DNA from: Albibacterium bauzanense
GTDB lineage: Bacteria; Bacteroidota; Bacteroidia; Sphingobacteriales; Sphingobacteriaceae
DNA: 64,000 nucleotides
NCBI RefSeq assembly: GCF_004339765.1
Contig: NZ_SMGO01000001.1
Coordinates: 186,001 to 250,000, forward strand
Direction: 5' to 3'
Part shown: positions 38,046 through 46,664 of the stretch, piece after piece
Layout: every line of letters begins with the position of its first letter
Position numbering within the stretch: position 1 is the first letter of the stretch
Translations under genes and position numbers: made by a program
The notes under the pieces: generated by a model
Database searches by the model: none
The model's input: the letters and a program-made list of their open reading frames with translations, nothing else
What the model was told of the DNA's origin: nothing

Positions 38046-39800
38046 ATGTCAGATTTAATTTTTTATTCAAAAAATAGTTATTTTTCAGAGGATCACTATA
38101 CTATAGGTACAAGTACATTTACAGGTGGGGCAGCCTCAGCATCTCGAACTATATTCTTCGATTATATTATTCCAACAAAAATTAGTATTAATAAAATTAA
38201 TGTTGCTGTAAATGGAAATGGTCTATTGTATATTAAAAAATTTACTAAATCTGCAGATGGTTCAACATATATTTTTAAACAGCAGATACAAATTAAAGTT
38301 GTAGCAGGAATTAATAATATAGAAATACTGGAACCTCTATCGTATTCAAATGATGATATTATTGCTGTATTTACTGTTGCAAATATAAAGTTCTTAACTG
38401 GTGCTACATGGAGTCCATATAAGTATGAGTCTACTGGATTAAATGTCTCCAGTGATATATTAACATCAAATTTAATATCAAGTTCTGCCAACCTATTAAT
38501 ATCATTTGAGGTTTCCACACTATTAGTTGCAAATAGAGGTAATGTATTTGATAGGGAAGAATCTAGAAATACTCTTTTTTTAGATGATGACTATACTTCA
38601 TTGTTATATTATGATTCTGATGAATATAGAGATGCATTAGGACGGAGAAAATATGCTGAACCTGTTGGGTTGAATTTTAAATGGGAGTTTAAAGGAAGCT
38701 TGGGGTTGGATGATGTATCTAAATCTACAGGTTTTACTTCTGGATTAATATCAGAAATGTATGATTCTGGAAATAGTTATACTGTTGATATGGGGTTGTC
38801 CTATTTAGCTTATTTGCAATTTGACAACCCTAAATCATTGAATTCTTTTAATTTCTCGATGGAGATTTTTGAGTTTGAATTAACTAGATTTAGCAGCAAT
38901 TCCGCAATATCATCTATTTTCTGTGGTCAAACACTTTATAGCAGAAAATTAGCTCATACTTCCACCTTTTATCCTGGAAATGGTGGTGAAATAAGAATTC
39001 TTGAAGGCAGGATGGAAACTCAAAGTTTCACAATCGGGGCACGTGCATATTTCCCACTTAGTCCTGTAATAGGTCAAGAATTTCGAATAGTGCAGAAATT
39101 TAATGGAAGAACGATCTTTTTTGAACTGTATCAGAAAGCTGGCCAAGATTATAAATTACTGTCTAATATAACTTTTAGCTATGGTGATGGTGAGAATAGA
39201 CCTTCAAATAGGAAGCTAGGAATTATGTTATATGATGTAGGTGTTAAAATAACGAAGTACGAGAACTATAGTTTTGAGCCTTTGGTAACAAGATTATTGT
39301 TTATTGGAGATAGCATACAATCCGGTTTTTCTTGTTCTGATTTTTCAAAATCATATACCAGATTAGCATCAAGATGGAATGGTATAGCTGGAAGTGTGAG
39401 ATCAGGTCACGGTTGTACAACAGATGACTTTATGCCTATGATACCAGAAATATTAGAAAGAAAACCTGAAGTTGTTATATTAGGTCTAGGTCTTAATGAT
39501 ATTAGATATGGAGTTATTGATTATCAGCTAAAGTATAAAAGTATAGTCGATCAATTATATAATATCGGCACAAAAGTTATATTATGCAATTTGATTCCAA
39601 ATAATGTTGATGATGTATTGCCATTTAATACATGGCAACAAGTAACATTTGGAGCGGATTATATCATAGTAAATTATTATGATTTAATGAAGGACCCCAG
39701 TAATCCTACGAAATTAAATCCTTTATATAGTACAGATGGTACACATCCAAATGACTATGGTAATTTATTAATGTTTAATAGATTAAAGCAATATTTATAA
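38046..39800 (+). CDS. SGNH/GDSL-type esterase with large N-terminal beta-rich region, inserted gene
   Basis: This 584-residue protein has a C-terminal SGNH hydrolase domain: 'FIGDSIQSG' near residue 418 (block I Ser), a Gly in 'RSGHG', 'LGLGLNDIRYG' near 480 (block III Asn) and 'DGTHPNDYG' near 564 (Asp/His). The first 410 residues are rich in Ser, Asn and Tyr and look beta-stranded. There is no signal peptide. Such domains remove acetyl or acyl groups from sugars. The gene looks more AT-rich than its neighbours and lies between direct repeats of the neighbour's tail, so it was probably acquired. A long beta-rich N-terminus without a signal resembles phage tail-spike deacetylases, but this is inference. 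Confidence 0.82.
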   Translation: MSDLIFYSKNSYFSEDHYTIGTSTFTGGAASASRTIFFDYIIPTKISINKINVAVNGNGLLYIKKFTKSADGSTYIFKQQIQIKVVAGINNIEILEPLSYSNDDIIAVFTVANIKFLTGATWSPYKYESTGLNVSSDILTSNLISSSANLLISFEVSTLLVANRGNVFDREESRNTLFLDDDYTSLLYYDSDEYRDALGRRKYAEPVGLNFKWEFKGSLGLDDVSKSTGFTSGLISEMYDSGNSYTVDMGLSYLAYLQFDNPKSLNSFNFSMEIFEFELTRFSSNSAISSIFCGQTLYSRKLAHTSTFYPGNGGEIRILEGRMETQSFTIGARAYFPLSPVIGQEFRIVQKFNGRTIFFELYQKAGQDYKLLSNITFSYGDGENRPSNRKLGIMLYDVGVKITKYENYSFEPLVTRLLFIGDSIQSGFSCSDFSKSYTRLASRWNGIAGSVRSGHGCTTDDFMPMIPEILERKPEVVILGLGLNDIRYGVIDYQLKYKSIVDQLYNIGTKVILCNLIPNNVDDVLPFNTWQQVTFGADYIIVNYYDLMKDPSNPTKLNPLYSTDGTHPNDYGNLLMFNRLKQYL

Positions 39801-39810
39801 TGAAGCATAA

Positions 39811-39865
39811 AAATAAAGAATTCTCTTCCGATATTAAGAACATAGAAGAATTATAAATACTCAAC
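39811..39865 (+). repeat. 55-bp direct repeat, copy 2 (duplicated gene tail)
   Basis: This second copy of the HTTM-DCC gene tail encodes the same final 14 residues and stop but has no gene body in front. It lies just before the start of the SDR gene at 39867, where the native tail would have been before the SGNH gene was inserted. Confidence 0.95.
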
Positions 39866-39866
39866 A

Positions 39867-40712
39867 ATGGAAAAAGCATTAATCATTGGTATCAATAGTT
39901 TTTTAGGCGAAGCGATTTATAAGCAGCTGAAAGGCGTTTATCATGTTACTGGTATATACAATAGAAGTAAAGAGAATATTCCTGAGGATATCAAAGCAAT
40001 ACAGGTTGATGAAATTGATAGTTTAGAAGGAACCGAATTTAAACACATCTATCTGGTTAGTTCTTTTATCCCTACTGGGGATAAAAGCATCGAAGATGAA
40101 AATCTCATTCATGCGAACCTGCTCTTACCTGCAAAAGTAAGCAAGCTATTTCCACAATCCCGAATAGTTTTCTGTTCCAGTGTATCTGTTTATGAAAACT
40201 CAGCGAATACAAAGGATATTTCAGCAAAACAAGCACCGACACCCTATTCAAAATATGCACTTAGCAAATTATGGGGTGAGCGTAGCATTGAAAGTCATTC
40301 TTCCTATGCAATCATACGAATCTCATCCATGTACGGTATTGGCATGAAAAAGATAACCTTTCTCCCTAAAATCATAGAAAATGCTTTATCTTTCGGTGAA
40401 ATTAAGCTTTTGGGTAAAGGAGAGCGATTGCAAAATTATATCCATGTAGATGATGTCGCGAAAATTGCTATCAAAGCAGCTCATCAAGATGATAATTTTA
40501 CCATCCATGCTGTGAGCGAACATTCGTATTCAAATAAAGAAATTGCAGAAAGAATTGCAGAGATTACTCCATGTAAACTTATATTAACAGGAGAAGATAA
40601 TTCCAAATCATTTAGCTATGATAGTTCTTTCACCAAAGAAAAATTGGGTATCATCAATTATAAAAAAATAGAAGAAGGAATAAAAGAGATTATTGAATGG
40701 ATCAAAAAGTAG
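39867..40712 (+). CDS. NAD-dependent epimerase/dehydratase family protein (SDR)
   Basis: This 281-residue extended SDR protein has 'LIIGINSFLGEAIY' (cofactor loop), 'VFCSSVSVYE' and 'YSKYALSKLWGE' (YxxxK), plus 'LQNYIHVDDVAKIA'. It is shorter than typical nucleotide-sugar epimerases and more like the reductase/epimerase proteins found in O-antigen loci. It overlaps the ATP-grasp gene by 16 bases, and the two are probably co-translated. The likely role is a reduction or epimerisation of a keto-deoxy sugar in the amino-sugar module that ends at 44110. Confidence 0.8.
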   Translation: MEKALIIGINSFLGEAIYKQLKGVYHVTGIYNRSKENIPEDIKAIQVDEIDSLEGTEFKHIYLVSSFIPTGDKSIEDENLIHANLLLPAKVSKLFPQSRIVFCSSVSVYENSANTKDISAKQAPTPYSKYALSKLWGERSIESHSSYAIIRISSMYGIGMKKITFLPKIIENALSFGEIKLLGKGERLQNYIHVDDVAKIAIKAAHQDDNFTIHAVSEHSYSNKEIAERIAEITPCKLILTGEDNSKSFSYDSSFTKEKLGIINYKKIEEGIKEIIEWIKK

Positions 40713-41674
40713 TATTAGTAACCGGTATCGGAGGGAACGTAGGTCAGGGGATTATTCGAAATATAAGAACATTACAATTGCCAATAAAGGTTGTAGGCTG
40801 CAATGTAACCGAATTCTCTGCCGGCAATCATCTATGCGATAAATTTCATCTGGTGCCATTTTCATACGAAGAAGAGTTTATTCCAGAAATAATCAAGATA
40901 GTTGAAAAGGAGAAAATCGATCTGATCATCCCTTCAACAGACTATGAAGTATATTATTTAGCAAAACACGCTAATCGTATTCCATGTATCATAGCTACCT
41001 CTGCTTTTGAAACAACTGAAATCTATTTAGATAAATACAAATCATTCCTACATCATCAAAAACACGACATCCCCTTTGCTAAAGCATACCTGCCTTCTAA
41101 TTACAACAATGAATTTGCTGAATTTATAGCAAAACCAAGAGAGGGCAGAGGATCGAGGGGTTTAGCTATTAATCCACCATCCTATAAAGATTTCTCAGAT
41201 GAATATATGATCCAGGAACTTTTCAAAGGAATTGAAATAACCACTGCTTTTTACGTAAACAAGCAAAATAAGCTACATGGCTTTATTAACCTTGAACGTA
41301 AATTAGACAATGGAGCAACCAATGAATGCCGGGTCAATAGAGCCTATGATGAACAGCTAGAAGTTATCTTAGAGAAGATCATTCGAAATTCTAATATAAA
41401 GGGCAGTGCAAACCTGCAGTCCATCGTTACGCCAGAGGGAGAAATTATGCCTTTTGAAGTTAACTGCCGCATATCAGGCACCAATTCAATCCGCTCTAAT
41501 TTTGGTTTTGAGGATGTGAAGTATACGTTGGAAGAATATTTATATAATTCACCACTTTCTGAACCTAAAATTATAGATGGTGTCGCTATCCGGATCATGA
41601 TGGATGTTATTTATCCCAATCAGGAGTCAAATTCAAGTTTATCAGATAATTCCAGTAAACATTTTATCTATTAA
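40697..41674 (+). CDS. ATP-grasp ligase, CarB/PylC-like
   Basis: The 325-residue protein starts with a Rossmann-like 'VTGIGGNVGQGIIRNI' pre-ATP-grasp domain. The ATP-grasp fold follows with 'FIAKPREGRGSRGL' (nucleotide loop) and 'MPFEVNCRISGTNS' (Mg-binding Glu/Asn). Enzymes of this kind use ATP to form a carboxyl phosphate and then an amide or similar bond. In a sugar locus, the likely task is joining a carboxylate (amino acid or other acid) to an amino sugar. It is followed after 6 bases by a HAD protein, a pairing seen in other surface-glycan loci. The substrate is not known. Confidence 0.8.
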   Translation: MDQKVVLVTGIGGNVGQGIIRNIRTLQLPIKVVGCNVTEFSAGNHLCDKFHLVPFSYEEEFIPEIIKIVEKEKIDLIIPSTDYEVYYLAKHANRIPCIIATSAFETTEIYLDKYKSFLHHQKHDIPFAKAYLPSNYNNEFAEFIAKPREGRGSRGLAINPPSYKDFSDEYMIQELFKGIEITTAFYVNKQNKLHGFINLERKLDNGATNECRVNRAYDEQLEVILEKIIRNSNIKGSANLQSIVTPEGEIMPFEVNCRISGTNSIRSNFGFEDVKYTLEEYLYNSPLSEPKIIDGVAIRIMMDVIYPNQESNSSLSDNSSKHFIY

Positions 41675-41680
41675 TCAATT

Positions 41681-42331
41681 ATGGACAAATTAAAATACGA
41701 AGTTGTTCTCTTTGATGCAGCCAATACCTTAATACACAAGCCTGCTTTATGGGATAACATGATCCGTGTATTGAAAGATCATGGTCAGGATATAAATCAA
41801 GCTGAGTTAAGAAAAAAGCATAAACTGATCTCGGAAATAATTCATTTCCCCGATCGTACCAATTCTGACTTCTATAGAAAATTCAATAAGGAGCTTCTTT
41901 TATCTTTAGGGATTATTCCGGACGACACACTTTTAGATGATATCTTTAATGCCTGCACCTACCTTCCTTGGCAAGCTTTTGAAGATACCGAATACTTGAA
42001 AGAGATCAATCTTCCAAAAGCAATTCTCTCTAACTTCAATTCTTCTTTAAAAGACCATTTGGATACTTTATTCGGTGAGAATGTATTCAGCGAAATCATC
42101 GGATCGGAAAAGGAAAAAGTAGGTAAACCCAGTGTTGAGTTCTATCAACGTGCCCTTGAAATATTAGCTATTGAGCCAGCAAAAATATTATATGTCGGTG
42201 ATTCGCTGAAGCTGGATGTTATACCTGCGAAATCACTTGGAATTGATGCCTGGCTGATAGACAGAGATGATAATTTTACTTACTTTGATAAACGAATAAC
42301 ATCCTTAAATGAACTAAAAGATATTATTTAA
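41681..42331 (+). CDS. HAD-superfamily hydrolase (HAD-IA)
   Basis: The 216-residue protein has all four HAD motifs: I 'VLFDAANTLIHKP', II 'AILSNFNSSL', III Lys in 'EKVGKPSVEF', and IV 'ILYVGDSLKLDV'. Motif I reads DxAxT, so the second Asp used as acid/base by most HAD phosphatases is Ala. DxA/DxY-type motifs occur in dehalogenase-like and HDHD3-like members. It lies between the ATP-grasp gene and the NeuD-like gene and probably works with the ATP-grasp enzyme, but the reaction is unknown. Confidence 0.85.
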   Translation: MDKLKYEVVLFDAANTLIHKPALWDNMIRVLKDHGQDINQAELRKKHKLISEIIHFPDRTNSDFYRKFNKELLLSLGIIPDDTLLDDIFNACTYLPWQAFEDTEYLKEINLPKAILSNFNSSLKDHLDTLFGENVFSEIIGSEKEKVGKPSVEFYQRALEILAIEPAKILYVGDSLKLDVIPAKSLGIDAWLIDRDDNFTYFDKRITSLNELKDII

Positions 42332-42337
42332 AAGGGA

Positions 42338-42970
42338 ATGAAAAGACTAGCCATTATTGGATCCGGAGATCTAGGTCAGCAAATAGCATATCATGCTCAA
42401 ACTGATAATCATTATGAGGTTATCGGCTTTTTTGATGACTTTAGAAATAAAGGAGAGCGAATTAACGATTTGCCAATCTTAGGAAAAACCAATGCTATTA
42501 TTGATGCTTTTCAACAAAAAATTTTTGATGAATTGTTAATTGGAATAGGCTATAAACATCTCGTCTTTAAAAGAGAAATCTATCAAAAATTTAAGAATAA
42601 AATCCCATTCGGAAAATTAATTCATTCAAGTTCTATTCTTGATTCTTCTAGTATAATCAAGGAAGGTGTAGTTATTTACCCCGGTTGTATAATCGACCAG
42701 CAGGTTATAATAGAAGAAAACACATTAATAAATGTAGGTTGCTGTATAGCGCATGATACAAAGATAGGTGCACATTCTTTTCTTTCTCCGCGAGTAGCCA
42801 TTGCTGGTTTTGTAAAGGTTGGAGAGTCCTGCATTTTAGGAATCAATTCTACTATTATTGATAATATCCAGTTGGTTAATAATACTCAAATAGGAGGGGG
42901 AGCCGTTGTAATAAAAAACATAGAACAAGAAGGTTTATATGTTGGCAATCCTGTAAGATTTATAAGATAA
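42338..42970 (+). CDS. NeuD/PglD-type sugar acetyltransferase
   Basis: The 210-residue protein has the two-part PglD layout. An N-terminal Rossmann-like domain ('LAIIGSGDLGQQIAYHA', 'IGFFDDF') is followed by a left-handed beta-helix ('GVVIYPGCIIDQQVIIEENTLINVG', split over repeats, and 'GAHSFLSPRVAIAG') with a likely catalytic His in 'CIAHDTKIG'. PglD and WeeI N-acetylate UDP-4-amino sugars. The next gene is a 4-keto-sugar aminotransferase, so this enzyme probably N-acylates its product. It could also supply the missing LegH step for legionaminic acid. Confidence 0.82.
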   Translation: MKRLAIIGSGDLGQQIAYHAQTDNHYEVIGFFDDFRNKGERINDLPILGKTNAIIDAFQQKIFDELLIGIGYKHLVFKREIYQKFKNKIPFGKLIHSSSILDSSSIIKEGVVIYPGCIIDQQVIIEENTLINVGCCIAHDTKIGAHSFLSPRVAIAGFVKVGESCILGINSTIIDNIQLVNNTQIGGGAVVIKNIEQEGLYVGNPVRFIR

Positions 42971-42976
42971 AACAAT

Positions 42977-44110
42977 ATGATACCATTTAACAAACCATAT
43001 TTAACCGGAAAGGAAGCACATTACCTGTACGATGCAGTTTATACAGGCAAACTATCGGGCAATGGAAAATATACGCAGAAGTGCCAGAACTTTTTGAAAG
43101 AACAATATGGATTCGGCAAGTGCCTATTAACCACGTCTTGTACAGATGCTTTAGAAATGGCGGCTATATTAATTGATATACAGCCTGGTGATGAAGTCAT
43201 CATGCCATCCTATACCTTCGTTTCGACCGCTAATGCTTTTGTTTTAAGAGGTGCTAAGGTCGTATTTGCTGATAGCAGAAAAGATCATCCGGGAATTGAT
43301 GAAGACCTATTAGAAGCGTTAATAAATAGTAAAACCAAAGCCATTGTTCCAGTACATTATGCAGGTGTAGCTTGTGATATGGATAAGATCATGGATATCG
43401 CAAACAAGCATAATCTGTTTGTCATAGAAGATGCAGCACAGGCTATCGATAGTTTTTATACTGGGAAAGACGGTATTAAAAGAGCATTGGGTTCTATTGG
43501 CCACCTTGCAGCCTTTTCCTTTCATGAAACCAAGAACATCATTGCAGGTGAAGGAGGGATGTTAGCTATCAATGATCCTCAATTTGAAAAGCGTGCTGAA
43601 ATTATATGGGAAAAGGGAACTAACCGTTCCGCATTCTTCAGAGGTGAAGTAGATAAATATGGCTGGGTAGATATGGGATCTTCATTTTTGCCTTCTGAAC
43701 TAATATCAAGCTTTCTATGGGCTCAAATTGAAAACATACAAGATATTCAAAAAGTAAGGGTCGAGCACTGGAATCAATATTACGATGGGTTAAATGAATG
43801 GGTAACCAAACAAGAGATACAAGTACCGAAGATCCCTGATTCTGCAACCAATAATGCTCATATGTTTTACATAGTCTGTAAAGACGGAGAGCAGCGTGCT
43901 GAAATATTAAACAAACTAAAAAGCAATGACATCTATGCTGTTTTTCATTATTTAAGCCTTCATACCAGCCCGTTTTATGCTGAAAAACATGATGGAAGGC
44001 ATTTACCTGTGACTGATCATTATTCAGAATGTTTGATCAGACTACCCATGTATTATGAATTGGAAGATACACAGATAGAGAAAATCATACAAATCTTAAC
44101 CTCTTCTTAG
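42977..44110 (+). CDS. wecE: dTDP-4-amino-4,6-dideoxygalactose transaminase, WecE/RffA type
   Basis: The 377-residue DegT-family aminotransferase begins 'MIPFNKPYLTGKE' and has 'TTSCTDALEMAAILI', 'MPSYTFVSTANAFVLRGA', 'IEDAAQAI' and 'FSFHETKNIIAGEGGML' with the PLP Lys after HET. These features separate WecE/RffA from LegC and PglE types. It aminates C4 of dTDP-4-keto-6-deoxyglucose. No RmlA or RmlB is in the window, so the dTDP-sugar must come from genes elsewhere. Its stop is one base from the end of the convergent gene at 44112. Confidence 0.88.
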   Translation: MIPFNKPYLTGKEAHYLYDAVYTGKLSGNGKYTQKCQNFLKEQYGFGKCLLTTSCTDALEMAAILIDIQPGDEVIMPSYTFVSTANAFVLRGAKVVFADSRKDHPGIDEDLLEALINSKTKAIVPVHYAGVACDMDKIMDIANKHNLFVIEDAAQAIDSFYTGKDGIKRALGSIGHLAAFSFHETKNIIAGEGGMLAINDPQFEKRAEIIWEKGTNRSAFFRGEVDKYGWVDMGSSFLPSELISSFLWAQIENIQDIQKVRVEHWNQYYDGLNEWVTKQEIQVPKIPDSATNNAHMFYIVCKDGEQRAEILNKLKSNDIYAVFHYLSLHTSPFYAEKHDGRHLPVTDHYSECLIRLPMYYELEDTQIEKIIQILTSS

Positions 44111-44111
44111 A

Positions 44112-45695
44112 TTATAAAGGTTTTATTGTAAACTCGAAATATTTGATCAATTCATTTTCTTTTCCGCTCAGAAAGCTGCTATAATAGCTAAAGACCGGAA
44201 AGCGAGGACGCATTTCTGTCGAGTAGTTTATCTCTAATACCGAACTAGGTTCTACTATTTCATAATTAGAAAGGTTATACTGATAGAAATAAGGCTCTAA
44301 ATGTTCGAACTTATTATTATTAAGGTTTTTTATATAATCCTCTTCCCAAACCAGCATAGTGTTTTCTTTAGTAGAATGTAGCTTTAAAATTCCGCTGTAT
44401 TCATAGAAACTTTTGACGTTTCCTTTTTGGGTGAAACTTCCTGTATTGTCTATTATAAAGATGGTTTGAGGGAATTCCTTTTCAGGATTATGAGAAACAA
44501 AATAATCATCCAGTACTTTATACTTTAAATAGCCTTTAAAATAGCTGTATTGAATAAATACATTGAAGCTTACAAATAAACCCAAAGATAAAGCTAAAAT
44601 AACCTTCTTAACAGTAGCTGACTTAATAAGAAACAGTAAATTACAGAATAATAAAGCTAAACCAAATCCAATTAATAATTGATGTCGGGTATCAAAGCCA
44701 CTAAAGAAGGGATATTTATTTACGATAATGTAAGGAATAATACCTAAGAAGATGATAATAACTCCTATCAGTAAAAATTTGATAGATACCCGTATGTTGA
44801 AATCTATATATTTTAGCCTGTATAATATTACTACAACCAAAATTAAAAACAATACAATAAACTCAATGCTTGTAAACATCTCTTGAAGTAGAGGAACCAG
44901 TGTGGTGAAAAAACCTGTTGAGAATTTGATTAAACGGGTTGGCATAGCCACTAAAGAATTTAATCCTATTTCATTGTAATTTAGCGCTGCATATTGCTGT
45001 GAAGGAGCTAAGAAAACACCTTTAAATATCCAAAATATAAAAGGTAGAAGTAAGAAGTCCCAATACCTAAGCGTATTCTTAATTAACATCGAAAACACCT
45101 CTGCAAAGTTCTTTAATCCGCTATTAAGAATATATTTTATTTCATTTGAATATAAGATCCAGATAAATGGAATTAAGTAAAATACAACGAAGGAGTTAAT
45201 CATAAAAGAAAAGAAAAACAACAACAAGCTTAAGGACCTATCCAATGGTTGCTGTTCTAATTTGAACCTTACAAGAAAGTATATTGCCAAAATGAAAACA
45301 GTTAAACACAATGTAAATGGAAGGCATATCATCGCTATTTTAGCATCCCCTAATGGCAGTACACTATAAATTAAAACAGCAAAGTATGCAAAGTTCAGTC
45401 CTTTACTTTCGACAGTAAACCATTTATCAATAATCTTAAATAAAGTATAAATACTTATTAGTTGTAAAACAAAAGTTAACAGATGATAGAAAATCGGTGC
45501 ATTTGGAAGTTTTTGAAGTAAAACATGCATATAACCAAAGATCACCGCTCCATTCCCATGAAATTGAGTCATAATGCCTTTATCAGACATGTTATAGAGC
45601 GTCCAATCATCCCAAAATACACCGGGATTTATAAGCATCAAACAATTTGAAATAACAAAAAGCAGGTATGCTGTTGTTTTTATCTTGCCTTGCAT
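44112..45695 (-). CDS. Polytopic membrane protein, putative GT-C glycosyltransferase
   Basis: This 527-residue protein has about ten to twelve hydrophobic helices. The first periplasmic loop carries 'GVFWDDWTLYN', an acidic pair in the place where GT-C fold enzymes keep catalytic Asp. The soluble C-terminal part (about 400-527) would face the periplasm. I know no close named family. It is the last gene of a three-gene minus-strand run with a polyprenol-phosphate GT2 and an SMR-like protein. This matches the roles of GtrC-type enzymes that add a side-chain sugar from a lipid-phosphate donor. Confidence 0.65.
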   Translation of the reverse strand: MQGKIKTTAYLLFVISNCLMLINPGVFWDDWTLYNMSDKGIMTQFHGNGAVIFGYMHVLLQKLPNAPIFYHLLTFVLQLISIYTLFKIIDKWFTVESKGLNFAYFAVLIYSVLPLGDAKIAMICLPFTLCLTVFILAIYFLVRFKLEQQPLDRSLSLLLFFFSFMINSFVVFYLIPFIWILYSNEIKYILNSGLKNFAEVFSMLIKNTLRYWDFLLLPFIFWIFKGVFLAPSQQYAALNYNEIGLNSLVAMPTRLIKFSTGFFTTLVPLLQEMFTSIEFIVLFLILVVVILYRLKYIDFNIRVSIKFLLIGVIIIFLGIIPYIIVNKYPFFSGFDTRHQLLIGFGLALLFCNLLFLIKSATVKKVILALSLGLFVSFNVFIQYSYFKGYLKYKVLDDYFVSHNPEKEFPQTIFIIDNTGSFTQKGNVKSFYEYSGILKLHSTKENTMLVWEEDYIKNLNNNKFEHLEPYFYQYNLSNYEIVEPSSVLEINYSTEMRPRFPVFSYYSSFLSGKENELIKYFEFTIKPL

Positions 45696-45732
45696 GTTAA
45701 TGTATTTAGGAAAATTGGTTTAAATCTTAAGG

Positions 45733-46659
45733 TTAATTATAAATCTTCTTTATAATATAATTTGGACGGTTTTGTACTTGTTTGAAAATTTTGAATAGGT
45801 AAATCCCCATTAACCCTAAGAAGGTAGAAATAATTCCTAAAATTAATATATTAATAGAAACGAGTGAGGTCCAACCTAGTTGAATAGCATCGCCCCAGAT
45901 GATTTTTTTGGCTATTAAATAAATAATTGAAAGTACGCTTCCAAAAGTAATCAGCAATCCTGAATAAAATAGATACTCCAGTGGTTTTCCCGAAAAAGAA
46001 GTCACTGCCTGGATCATTAATTCCAATCTCTTTCTTGTGCTATAAGTACTTTCCCCTTCGCGTAATCCCTTAGTAACTGGCAAGCCAATTTGGTTATAGC
46101 CTGTCCAGTACATCATACCACCCATAAATAGGTTTGCATCACCCAAAGAATTAAGACTCTTTACATATTGTCTTTTCATCAATCTTTCTGAAAGAATATT
46201 CTCCGGAATCTTAACTTCTGATATCTTATTGATTGACCAATAAAAAAGTCTGCCACCTAAACTTTCTATAAACTTACCCTTCCTTTTTTCTTGATAGCCA
46301 TATACCACATCGACATCTTCCTGACTCTGCATCGCATCAAAACACCGGATTATAAAATTAGGATGAGTTTCCAAGTCATTATCAATTAAGAATACAAAGT
46401 CGCCCTTTGCGTATTGTAGACCTGCTTGCATCGCATAATGATGACCGAAGTTTCGGGACAAGTCAATAACTACGATCTGTTGGATTTCTTTCTTTTTATC
46501 CAATAAGAAACGCAACGAATCATCGGGTGAGCCATCATTTACAAAAATCAATTCATAATCATCGATGTTCAGCTTCCGAATGGCTTCAATCATTTCTAGT
46601 AAAAAAGTATCTAAAAACCTTCTTGATTTATATAGCGTTGTTACTACAGATAAAGTCAT
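45733..46659 (-). CDS. Polyprenol-phosphate glycosyltransferase, GtrB/ArnC/DPM1-like
   Basis: The 308-residue protein has an N-terminal GT2 domain ('SVVTTLYKSRRFL', 'ELIFVNDGSPDDS', 'FLIDNDLETHP' with the DXD-like motif, 'DLSRNFGHHYAMQAGL'). Two C-terminal transmembrane helices are followed by a basic tail. This is the GtrB/ArnC layout, in which the enzyme loads a sugar on undecaprenyl phosphate at the inner face of the membrane. It lies 5 bases from the SMR-like gene and 37 from the GT-C-like gene. Confidence 0.9.
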   Translation of the reverse strand: MTLSVVTTLYKSRRFLDTFLLEMIEAIRKLNIDDYELIFVNDGSPDDSLRFLLDKKKEIQQIVVIDLSRNFGHHYAMQAGLQYAKGDFVFLIDNDLETHPNFIIRCFDAMQSQEDVDVVYGYQEKRKGKFIESLGGRLFYWSINKISEVKIPENILSERLMKRQYVKSLNSLGDANLFMGGMMYWTGYNQIGLPVTKGLREGESTYSTRKRLELMIQAVTSFSGKPLEYLFYSGLLITFGSVLSIIYLIAKKIIWGDAIQLGWTSLVSINILILGIISTFLGLMGIYLFKIFKQVQNRPNYIIKKIYN

Positions 46660-46664
46660 GCTTT

